The notes under the pieces: model-generated
Databases searched by the model: none
The model's input: the letters and a program-made list of their open reading frames with translations, nothing else
Told to the model about the DNA's origin: nothing
Part shown: piece after piece, positions 6,703-12,972 of the stretch
Layout of the letters: each line of letters begins with the position of its first letter
Position numbering within the stretch: the first letter of the stretch is position 1
Program-made: the position numbers and the translations under genes
Virus record (IMG/VR): IMGVR_UViG_3300032322_001667
Location: 1 to 29,683 of that record
Reading direction: 5' to 3' (one strand)
Length of the DNA: 29,683 bases
From: a virus

Positions 6703-8332
6703 GCGCAACGTGCGCTACCCGGAGCTTCTCGATCGCACGCGCGATGATCCGCTCATCAAGGCTGTCGGGCGCCACGAGGAAATCCGCTTGCACGGGCCTT
6801 CCCTGCCCCATGCGGTGCAGGCGGTCCACGCATTGCTCATTCTCCCCGGGCACCCAGGAGGGCTCCGCGAATATCGCGCGGCAGGACCGCTTCTGGAGCC
6901 CGTCAACGCCGGTGCCGGCGGACTGCAACTGCCCGATGAACAGACGGCAGCGGGGGTCCTCCGCGAATGTCTGGCACGCCTGGAGCCGCTGGCGCGGCGA
7001 GGTGCTGCCCGTCACCACGACGGGATGGAGGCCGGCCAGCTTCTCGGTCAACTGCGCGATCACCTCGCGGTGGAAGGCGAACAGAACCACGGGTTCGTCG
7101 TCGCCCTCGGTCAGGGTCCGCACATAGTCCACGATCAGTGGGATCTTGGCCAAGCCCATCTCCCGGCGGAGCGCGGCGATGTGGCCCTGCATATCCATCG
7201 GCACCGCGTCGAGGCTGTCCGGGTTGATATCGAGCAGCCGTTCCGCCTTCACCACCTTCTCCGTCTCCCGGTTTCCGACCGGGACGAGCGCGTAGGACTT
7301 CTCCGGCATCCCTGGGGCGGCGTCGGCCTTCAGCCGGCGCACCATGAAGTTGCAGCGCAGTCGGGCGTTGAGTTCCGGCAGCCTTCCCGTTTTTTCGAGG
7401 ATGACCCGCCGGTTCGGGTTCTCTGGCGTCGGCATCATGAAGGTTGCGGAAGGATTGAACCTGTCCTGGAACGCCTCCTCGCTCATGAAGTCGAGGGCCT
7501 CGAAGTTCAACGCCCGCGCCAGAGTGTAGCACTCACGCGGGCGGTTCGGCAACGGCGTGCCGGTCAGCGCGACAATCCGCGCCGCGTTCCGTATCACGCC
7601 CGGCCGGGCGTTGCGGCGCTTCTGGTCCCGGGAGCCGACGATCGCTTCTGTCCGCGCCGCGGTGTAGTTCCTCAGGTAGTGCGCCTCGTCCAACACCATG
7701 AGATCCCAGGGCTCCGCCGCCAGCGCATCCCCGATGGGGCCGCGGCATCGGTCATAGGATACCAGCACGACCCGCACGCCGGGGTGAACCCCATGCTTCG
7801 CGTCATTTATCAAGAAGGTCGTCGTCGGCGGCAGCAGGAACCGGCGGCAGGCCGCGCGCCATTGAAGCAGCACGGCGGCTGGGCAGATCACGAGGATGCG
7901 CCTCGCCCCGACCAGGTTCGCCAGCGCGAGGGCCTGCACGGTCTTGCCAAGCCCCATCTCATCCCCGATGAGCGTATGATCCCGCTGGCTCGCATAGAGC
8001 ACGCCCGACCGCTGAAAGGGGCGGAGATCCTCCCCGGCGGGCAACACGCCGTCCAGGGATGCTTCGAGGGCGAACGATGCCTCGTAGTCTCGCAGCAGGG
8101 GGTCCAGGCGCTCAAGCGCCGGGCCTTCAGCCCAGCGGCCGAAAGGGACCGCCGCGTAGGGGTTGTGAACTGGCTGCCCGCCTAAGTCGGCGGTGTAGTA
8201 GCGAACCTGCCCAGGCGGGGCTACCGTCGTCCGGGTCCACCCGGCCAGGTCGTGCTTTGCGGCGTCTGCTTCGGCGTGCGTGCCGGTCCAGACGAAGGAA
8301 CCATTGGCGGGCGACAAGGACAACAGGGGCAT
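6677..8332 (-). CDS. SNF2-family DNA helicase/translocase
   Basis: A 551-residue superfamily 2 ATPase. Walker A is GDEMGLGKT at 123-131, motif II is DEAH at 215-218, motif III is LTGTP at 256-260, and motif VI is CVDRLHRMGQ at 501-510; the last is characteristic of SNF2/SMARCAL1-like enzymes. Such proteins move along dsDNA and can anneal, remodel or help unwind forks; phage versions commonly sit with DUF2800, DUF2815 and family A polymerase genes, as here. Residues 1-100 precede the helicase core and include no recognised domain. The ATG at 8332 has no Shine-Dalgarno sequence in front of it. A possible promoter lies so close upstream that a leaderless message is plausible. The stop at 6677 leaves 32 bases before the next gene. 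Confidence 0.9.
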   Translation of the reverse strand: MPLLSLSPANGSFVWTGTHAEADAAKHDLAGWTRTTVAPPGQVRYYTADLGGQPVHNPYAAVPFGRWAEGPALERLDPLLRDYEASFALEASLDGVLPAGEDLRPFQRSGVLYASQRDHTLIGDEMGLGKTVQALALANLVGARRILVICPAAVLLQWRAACRRFLLPPTTTFLINDAKHGVHPGVRVVLVSYDRCRGPIGDALAAEPWDLMVLDEAHYLRNYTAARTEAIVGSRDQKRRNARPGVIRNAARIVALTGTPLPNRPRECYTLARALNFEALDFMSEEAFQDRFNPSATFMMPTPENPNRRVILEKTGRLPELNARLRCNFMVRRLKADAAPGMPEKSYALVPVGNRETEKVVKAERLLDINPDSLDAVPMDMQGHIAALRREMGLAKIPLIVDYVRTLTEGDDEPVVLFAFHREVIAQLTEKLAGLHPVVVTGSTSPRQRLQACQTFAEDPRCRLFIGQLQSAGTGVDGLQKRSCRAIFAEPSWVPGENEQCVDRLHRMGQGRPVQADFLVAPDSLDERIIARAIEKLRVAHVALDNRLAAV

Positions 8333-8340
8333 GGCGTGGG

Positions 8341-8367
8341 AATATCAACGCCCGCGTCGCTTGTCAA
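8341..8367 (-). promoter_or_regulatory. Candidate promoter for the replication block
   Basis: TTGACA (8367-8362) is followed after 15 bases by GATATT (8346-8341), the same unusual spacing as the site at 6676-6702. It lies in the 44-base gap between the adhesin stop and the helicase ATG, where late-type genes give way to replication genes. The -10 ends 8 bases before the ATG, so the transcript would begin at or next to the start codon. Confidence 0.35.
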
Positions 8368-8376
8368 CCACGGTCC

Positions 8377-9564
8377 TTAGAACAGTGTCATGACCAAGGC
8401 GGCCCCATTTCCGCCGTCACCACCCTTGCCGGAGTTGAAGCCCGTCGAGGAGGCCCCACTGCCGCCCCCGCCCCCGCCGGGGAATCCCCCGTTTCCGCCG
8501 TTCCCGCCGTTGGCCGTGCCGGAACTCGCGCCCCCGCCTCCCCCACCGCCGCCCGTGAAGCCGTTTGAGAATCCTACCGCCTGGCTGCCCCCGGCGCCCC
8601 CAGCGCCCCCCGCGGTCCCCACGGTCCCCGCGGTGCCAGCCGCCGCCCCGCTGGCGTTGAGATACAGCCCCCCGGCGGCTCCGGCCGCGCCATTACTCGC
8701 CACATTAGTCGAGGTGCAACCCCCGCCGCCCCCGCCCCCGCCCGTCAAGATGTTGCCGCCGGCGTTGCTGGTCGCGTTCACCGGGGCTATTCCCGCTGCC
8801 CCATTGGTGCCGCTCGTCCCACCAACACCCCCAGGTATGACCCCGATGGGGACCGCGGGCGCGGCGGCCGAGGTAGTGGCCGCCGGGCCTCCAAAACCCC
8901 CCCGGCCCAACAGAAAGGAGCCGAAAGTCGTATCACCACCCGCGCCGCCGGCCGCGGACGCGCCACCAGCGGCGGCGGCGCCGGTTCCCCCCGCGCCACA
9001 CGTCACTGTAACGGTGCCCCCCACAAGCACTGCCGGGATCACGGTCTCCGAATAGGCCCCGCCGCTGCCGCCCGCGCCGCCGCCACGGTTAACACTCGCG
9101 CCGACCAACCCTCGGGAGCCCCCGCCCCCGCCCCCGATCAACTGCACCGCCACCGCCCGCGCCAGCGGGGGCCTGGTCCAAGTGTGGGTGCCGGCCGTCG
9201 TGAAGGTCTCCACAAGCGGGGCGATACCCCGCGACGGCACGAGCCATCCCGCGCCGTCACTCTGCACGACAACTTGATCGCCTTGCGCCGACAGCCACGC
9301 TACGTCCGCGGCCCCGTCATACACGATGACCCGACCCGCGCCCGCGTCCACCTTCTCGATGATGGCCGCCTCGCCACTGTAGGTGGCTGCGGACGGCAGC
9401 GTGATGGTCACATTGCCCGCGCCCGTCGTCACTCTCTGGCGGGTCTGCATGTCGCCGGCCGCGAGCGTCTTGTTTGCGCTGACCGCGGTCAACGGCGGCG
9501 CGATCACGCTGTTGATGATGGCCCGAGCCGTCGAGCCGGTGTCACCATTGCTGAGCTTCGCCAT
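8377..9564 (-). CDS. Polyglycine-rich tail adhesin
   Basis: A 395-residue protein. Residues 1-115 are a normal mixed-composition domain (probable attachment part). From about 117 it runs through a threonine/tryptophan segment (FTTAGTHTWTRP) often found just before glycine-rich phage fibres, then into roughly 245 residues dominated by Gly, Ala, Ser and Thr with several runs of six to eight glycines. This is the composition of polyglycine type II helix bundles seen in T4-like gp38 adhesins, where loops between glycine strands contact the receptor. A GAGGAGG ribosome site lies 5 bases before the ATG. It is separated from the other fibre genes by the lysis cassette. Receptor binding is inferred from composition. 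Confidence 0.75.
   Translation of the reverse strand: MAKLSNGDTGSTARAIINSVIAPPLTAVSANKTLAAGDMQTRQRVTTGAGNVTITLPSAATYSGEAAIIEKVDAGAGRVIVYDGAADVAWLSAQGDQVVVQSDGAGWLVPSRGIAPLVETFTTAGTHTWTRPPLARAVAVQLIGGGGGGSRGLVGASVNRGGGAGGSGGAYSETVIPAVLVGGTVTVTCGAGGTGAAAAGGASAAGGAGGDTTFGSFLLGRGGFGGPAATTSAAAPAVPIGVIPGGVGGTSGTNGAAGIAPVNATSNAGGNILTGGGGGGGGCTSTNVASNGAAGAAGGLYLNASGAAAGTAGTVGTAGGAGGAGGSQAVGFSNGFTGGGGGGGGASSGTANGGNGGNGGFPGGGGGGSGASSTGFNSGKGGDGGNGAALVMTLF
8395..9132 (-). repeat. Glycine-rich coding repeat tract
   Basis: DNA encoding residues 145-390 of the adhesin is a degenerate tract of GGN codons interrupted by short Ala/Ser/Thr/Asn loops. It is highly G-rich on the coding strand and a likely site of slippage or recombination. 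Confidence 0.7.
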
Positions 9565-9574
9565 GAGGTCCTCC

Positions 9575-9727
9575 TCAATCTATCCAGGTCGCCGCGTCAT
9601 CCCACACGCCAGCATCCACCCAGAACCCTGTCGCCAGGATCCACACCGGCGGGCCGGAGCTACCAGGCGCGCGGGCGAAGGGGCCAGCGAAGTTCCCGAG
9701 GATGAAAGGGGCGACGAAGTTCAGCAT
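9575..9727 (-). CDS. Small protein of unknown function (50 aa)
   Basis: A 50-residue frame starts at the ATG 9727-9725, which overlaps the TGA of the upstream gene as TGATG, and stops at 9575, ten bases before the adhesin ATG. The same stop-start overlap is used throughout this genome, so translational coupling is likely. The N-terminus is hydrophobic (LNFVAPFILGNFAGPF) and the C-terminus is aromatic and acidic (GFWVDAGVWDDAATWID), a style common in small phage tail-associated proteins. It fills a gap that would otherwise be the longest unexplained stretch between 8.4 and 26 kb. No family is recognised and no function is claimed. Confidence 0.6.
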   Translation of the reverse strand: MLNFVAPFILGNFAGPFARAPGSSGPPVWILATGFWVDAGVWDDAATWID

Positions 9728-10038
9728 CAGAAGAAGGGCTGCCAGTCCTTCGTGGCGCGAACCGTCAGCGTGCCGCCGGTGATGGCGGTCACGTTGATGC
9801 GGTATTCCACGTCACGCTCCACCTCCTCCAGCGTCTCGGTCTGCCCCGCCTCGTAGGTCACGGGCTGGCCGAGGGCGACGATCGTGAACCAGTTCGTGTC
9901 GCCCACGCGCCGGCGCTGCACGCTCGCCTCGACGCCGGTGCCGCCGTCGAACCAGATGTTGAAACGGCCGCGGATCACCCCGAGGGCGATCGTCCCCACG
10001 GTGCTTCGGCTGCCGGACAGGACGTAGTTAACGGACAT
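9727..10038 (-). CDS. Small beta-rich phage protein, unknown role
   Basis: A 103-residue protein with alternating hydrophobic and polar residues throughout, predicting a beta sandwich. The pattern of an RR-containing strand, an NWF turn, then an EEVE..VEYRINV segment near the C-terminus resembles small beta proteins that often follow tail-fibre genes in alphaproteobacterial phages (recalled, not verified). There is no signal peptide or membrane span. The start at 10038 was chosen for its GGAGG ribosome site about 10 bases upstream; an open frame extends 31 codons further but would cover most of the lipoprotein C-terminal coding region. It overlaps the lipoprotein gene by 11 bases. It is probably structural. 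Confidence 0.65.
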   Translation of the reverse strand: MSVNYVLSGSRSTVGTIALGVIRGRFNIWFDGGTGVEASVQRRRVGDTNWFTIVALGQPVTYEAGQTETLEEVERDVEYRINVTAITGGTLTVRATKDWQPFF

Positions 10039-10315
10039 CGCAACGAACCTCCAGAAACGTGCGGGCGACCGCCGCAGCGATGCGCTCATCTTTGCTCGGG
10101 AGCCGCTCCCCGGCTGCGTTCGCCGCGTCATAGACCGCCACGGCCAGGCGGGCGTTCTCGCAGGAATCCTCCGGCGGCGAGGCGCAGGCGGTCAGCAGCA
10201 GCGCCACCACGACCAGGATCGCCACCGCGGTCAGCGGCCCGCGCGGGGCGCCCAGAGAAGGGCCATCCTTCCAGCCGGAGCCGGATGTCGGGCGGGGCCA
10301 GATCCAGGGGTTCAC
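10028..10315 (-). CDS. Small lipoprotein in the lysis region
   Basis: A 95-residue protein with a hydrophobic segment (about 29-43) ending in a lipobox, LTAC, with the lipidated cysteine at 44. The mature part is about 50 residues, charged and helical, with two more cysteines (52 and 92). The n-region before the hydrophobic core is unusually long (28 residues, two basic). It starts at a GTG that overlaps the holin stop (GTGA). Position next to the holin suggests an outer-membrane component of lysis, such as an o-spanin, but the mature part is not proline-rich as o-spanins usually are, and no matching i-spanin was found. A superinfection-exclusion lipoprotein is an alternative. Confidence 0.65.
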   Translation of the reverse strand: MNPWIWPRPTSGSGWKDGPSLGAPRGPLTAVAILVVVALLLTACASPPEDSCENARLAVAVYDAANAAGERLPSKDERIAAAVARTFLEVRCDVR

Positions 10316-10527
10316 GGCTTGAGTCCCCCGCGCGCGGCCTTGGCCTTTTCGACCCAGGACCAGACGAGCACCCCGAGGGCACCCAGCGCGCCGAGGCCCG
10401 TGCTCAGCAGGTCCACCGCCTCCGTGGCCTGCTCGGGCGCAATCAGGCCCGCGCTGGCGAGGCCGCCCGCTGCAAAGGCGAGCAGCGTCCGCGCGACGCC
10501 GGCGATCTGGCTGGAGATCAAAGTCAT
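10312..10527 (-). CDS. Holin candidate, two membrane segments
   Basis: A 71-residue protein with two hydrophobic stretches, roughly 7-29 (gly/ala-rich) and 43-58, joined by a short acidic turn (PEQATEAVD), and a basic C-terminus (EKAKAARGGLKP). Size, topology and basic tail fit class II holins, which make holes in the inner membrane at the end of infection. A GGAGG ribosome site lies 6-7 bases before the ATG, and the ATG overlaps the preceding stop as ATGA. A longer open frame upstream is ignored because it lies inside the neighbouring coiled-coil gene. The next gene encodes a lipoprotein. Confidence 0.72.
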   Translation of the reverse strand: MTLISSQIAGVARTLLAFAAGGLASAGLIAPEQATEAVDLLSTGLGALGALGVLVWSWVEKAKAARGGLKP

Positions 10528-10739
10528 GGTGCGCCTCCGGTGAGGACCTTGTAGGCCCAGGTCAGGATTCCGCCGAGCACTCCCGCGGCGGACAGGGCAA
10601 ACGCGCCGACTCTCCAGCCTCCGCGAGCCTGCGAAAGCAGATCCCGGAACTCGCGAAGCTCCGTTCGTAGCTCCTGCACTTCCTGGCGCAGTTGCCGAAC
10701 CTGCTCTCGGGTTTCCCCGAACGCCTGGGGGTCGATCAT
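10524..10739 (-). CDS. Coiled-coil, single-TM protein (XhlA/holin-like)
   Basis: A 71-residue protein. Residues 9-42 are Gln/Glu/Arg/Leu-rich with heptad spacing (coiled coil), and about 46-66 form one membrane span near the C-terminus. A cytoplasmic coil followed by a C-terminal anchor is the layout of XhlA-like haemolysin/holin accessory proteins, and is the reverse of an i-spanin, which has its span first. It has a GGAGG ribosome site 7 bases from the ATG and overlaps the holin gene, so both are likely made together and may form the membrane lesion jointly. Function is inferred from topology and neighbours. Confidence 0.65.
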   Translation of the reverse strand: MIDPQAFGETREQVRQLRQEVQELRTELREFRDLLSQARGGWRVGAFALSAAGVLGGILTWAYKVLTGGAP

Positions 10740-10763
10740 TCGCGCCTCCGCTTCCCCTCCGCC

Positions 10764-11318
10764 CTACCACGACGAGGCGCTGCCGTCAACCTTCATGATG
10801 TCGTCCATCACCGCCAACAGCGCCGCGAACGTCGCTCGGGCGTAGGGCGCTAGGTGCTCCGCGTCACGCAGCGCCTTGACGAACGCCTCCGCCGCCGCCG
10901 GCATCGGGTAGATGACGTGCGCCGAGGCGTAACCAATCCCGCCCATCATGCGGGCCAATACCTGACCGCCGCGCCGATGCGCGCCGTGCAACACATAGGC
11001 CGCGCCCAGCACCGCGGGCGGAGTGAACTCTCCCTCCCCCGCAGCGTCCGAGATCCCTTGCGCGAATCGCTCTGCCGGCGCGGGCAGCCGCGCAGCCACC
11101 CCGAACATCGCGCGCATCGTGGCCATATCCACGTCCAGTAGCGCGACGCGCGCGAGGAGCGCCGGCAGGTGCGGGTCGATGGCCTCGTGGATGGTGCGGA
11201 ACGCCATCAGCCAGTCCGCCCATTCCTGGGCGCTGATGGTGCCCGCGCTCATCCGTTGACCAAGCGGGTGCTGCTCGCAAGCGTGATGCAGTTCCCGTGT
11301 GGCTAGGTAAAGGCTCAT
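10764..11318 (-). CDS. Heme oxygenase-like protein
   Basis: A 184-residue, mainly helical protein. The N-terminus has ATRELHHACE at 6-15, which matches the conserved ATKEVH-type segment of heme oxygenases; H11 would be the proximal heme ligand. In the second half, GAAYVL at 105-110 and RRGGQVLAR at 115-123 match the distal helix, whose glycine pair lets oxygen reach the heme. Canonical bacterial enzymes read YVLEGSxLGG; here one extra residue lies between YVL and GG, and the Glu and Ser are replaced (His111, Ala113), so activity is uncertain. The size is normal for bacterial heme oxygenases (about 180-200). It lies between the fibre genes and the membrane lysis genes, overlapping the former by ATGA. 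No bilin reductase or phytochrome gene is nearby. TenA/PqqC-type relatives of the same fold are a less likely alternative. Confidence 0.68.
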   Translation of the reverse strand: MSLYLATRELHHACEQHPLGQRMSAGTISAQEWADWLMAFRTIHEAIDPHLPALLARVALLDVDMATMRAMFGVAARLPAPAERFAQGISDAAGEGEFTPPAVLGAAYVLHGAHRRGGQVLARMMGGIGYASAHVIYPMPAAAEAFVKALRDAEHLAPYARATFAALLAVMDDIMKVDGSASSW

Positions 11319-12505
11319 ACCGTGGCCACCACCTCGGTCAGAAGCAGCGTGCCGACCCAACGCAGCGTCTTATCGGCCTCACCCGTGGCGTTCACCGCGA
11401 GATACCCGTTCGTCGCGTTGGCGCTGACGCCGAGGGTGGCGCCGGTGCTGTTGTTGGCCCCCAGCCCGGCGTCCGCCCCGATCACGGTGATCGTCGGAGT
11501 GCCGAGCAGCGCGACCGATGCGGCGTTGGCCCCCCGCTTGATGGCCCCCGAGATCTCCCACGCCTTGCTGTCGCCCACCGTGCCCGCCGAGCCCCCGACC
11601 TGGCGGCAGACGACCTGCCCCCGGAAGGCATACACGCTGTTGTTCGGCATCACCGGCATGTTATCCGCGGTGAGCCCGCCGTTGTTCGTGGTGATTGTCT
11701 GCCCGGCGGCGCCAGTGGTGGTCTCGCGGCGGATCACAACGAGGCTGGCTTGGGCGGTCCCGAGATTGGAGGAGCCCGTGTCGCCAACAAAGCCGCCATG
11801 CCCCGAGAACACGATGCGCCCGGTGGTGCCACGGGTCGTGCCGCGCGAGCCGCCCACCACCACCGAGCGGGCGCCATCCGCCACGTTGCTGCCCCCGCCG
11901 CAAACGACTGCGAGGGTGCCCGAGGCCGTGTTGCCGTTCCCGCCGCCGACAGTCGTTTGGGCGGCGGACGCGACGTTCGTGGTGCCGCCGGCAATGGTGG
12001 CCGAGGCCCCGCCCGAAAGGAGATTGTCCTGGCCCCCACCGATGGTGCCGGTCACGGCGGATGTGTCGATCTTGTTCCGCCGACCGCCGCTGATGACCGA
12101 GCGATTGGCCGCGGCCACCTGGTCGGCGTTCGTGCGCTCGTTCTGGAAGTCGATCGCCGCCTCGCCGCGCTTGTTGCCGCCGGCGATCGTGTTGTCCGGC
12201 ACGTCGATTGAGAGCGCCCCGATGCCCCGCAGCGCGATCGCCACGTCCACGTTCGTCTCCGGCGCCAGTTGTGCGTCCTGCCCGAGCACGAGCACCGGCC
12301 GGCCGGGCGAGGCGTTCGGCCCCGTGCGATCGAAAAACTGCGGGGTGTTCAGCAACCAGGAGGTGCCGTTGCTGAAATACATCTGGCCGTCCTGGCCATA
12401 GACGAAGGCGCCGGCATACGCCGCCGCGGAAAGCGTGATGGGCACCGGCTGAGCCACGCCGAAGCCGAGGAGAGGGGCGCTGCGCCCGGAGGCGAAAGTG
12501 GTCAT
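11315..12505 (-). CDS. Tail fibre with YadA-head-like repeats
   Basis: A 396-residue protein. Residues 30-60 contain a short MYFSNGTSW segment common in phage fibres. Residues 137-220 carry about five 15-16-residue repeats of the pattern [V/I]xGGGxxNxAxGxxAx, the left-handed beta-roll of trimeric autotransporter heads such as YadA. The C-terminal part from about 300 (AWEISG, ATLGVSANA, LRWVGTLLLTEV) is a beta-rich tip type found at the ends of many phage fibres. It is likely a trimeric receptor-binding or side-fibre protein. The ATG overlaps the stop of the 156-residue protein (ATGA), and its own stop overlaps the heme-oxygenase-like start. Confidence 0.78.
   Translation of the reverse strand: MTTFASGRSAPLLGFGVAQPVPITLSAAAYAGAFVYGQDGQMYFSNGTSWLLNTPQFFDRTGPNASPGRPVLVLGQDAQLAPETNVDVAIALRGIGALSIDVPDNTIAGGNKRGEAAIDFQNERTNADQVAAANRSVISGGRRNKIDTSAVTGTIGGGQDNLLSGGASATIAGGTTNVASAAQTTVGGGNGNTASGTLAVVCGGGSNVADGARSVVVGGSRGTTRGTTGRIVFSGHGGFVGDTGSSNLGTAQASLVVIRRETTTGAAGQTITTNNGGLTADNMPVMPNNSVYAFRGQVVCRQVGGSAGTVGDSKAWEISGAIKRGANAASVALLGTPTITVIGADAGLGANNSTGATLGVSANATNGYLAVNATGEADKTLRWVGTLLLTEVVATV
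11846..12097 (-). repeat. Coding repeats for a YadA-type beta-roll
   Basis: About five degenerate units of 45-48 bases encode residues 137-220 of the fibre. Each unit carries a GG or GGG box followed by an N-x-A/S-x-G turn. The units are diverged at DNA level. Confidence 0.65.
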
Positions 12506-12972
12506 GGAACAACCCCTATGTGTTCGGCGGACAGGCGTTCTTCCCCCGCCCCCCAGAGATCAAAGACACTCGCGGCCTCAGCCCGCACCTGGAGGCGATC
12601 CCCGTGCGTTCCGGATGCCGTGCGCTTGGTCAGGCTCCGGCCTTGGACAGGAATGAAAGCGGTGTCCCCGGCCGGCACGGTCACCCGCCCAGGGGACAGG
12701 ATGTGGGTCCCGTCCTCCAGCGTCAGCCGAACCTCGATCCACCGGGCCGTTGCGGTCTTATTATGCACCGCGAGGGGCGTCAGCAGAAAGATCTCGCCTG
12801 GCCGGATAGCGCGCGAGGCGTCCAACGGGTCCCGGACAAGGAACCGCTCCGAGGGATCCGGGACTGAGAAATCCGGCGCGTCGGCTATCGCAGTCCAGGT
12901 GTCTGGGACATTGACTTGCGTGAGAGTCAGAGGCCGGCCGCCCGAAGGCGTCTGACAGGTGATGCGTGCCAT
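12502..12972 (-). CDS. Tail-fibre-associated protein of unknown function
   Basis: A 156-residue, beta-rich soluble protein lying between two fibre genes and overlapping both (TGATG before, ATGA after). There is no signal peptide, membrane segment or enzymatic motif. The arrangement of short strands around IFLLTPLAVHNKT, RWIEVRLTLEDG and the glycine/proline turns suggests a small immunoglobulin-like or sandwich fold, suitable for a fibre adaptor, fibre tip or assembly factor. The neighbouring genes are the only guide to its role, so a receptor-binding accessory or chaperone is an inference. Confidence 0.7.
   Translation of the reverse strand: MARITCQTPSGGRPLTLTQVNVPDTWTAIADAPDFSVPDPSERFLVRDPLDASRAIRPGEIFLLTPLAVHNKTATARWIEVRLTLEDGTHILSPGRVTVPAGDTAFIPVQGRSLTKRTASGTHGDRLQVRAEAASVFDLWGAGEERLSAEHIGVVP

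Noticed and set aside
8390-9055. Plus-strand frame encoding a proline-rich protein
   Set aside because: It is simply the complement of the glycine-codon tract of the adhesin (GGN read as CCN).
10028-10739. Classical Rz/Rz1 spanin pair
   Set aside because: The coiled-coil protein has its membrane span at the C-terminus rather than the N-terminus, and the lipoprotein is not proline-rich or nested in another frame.
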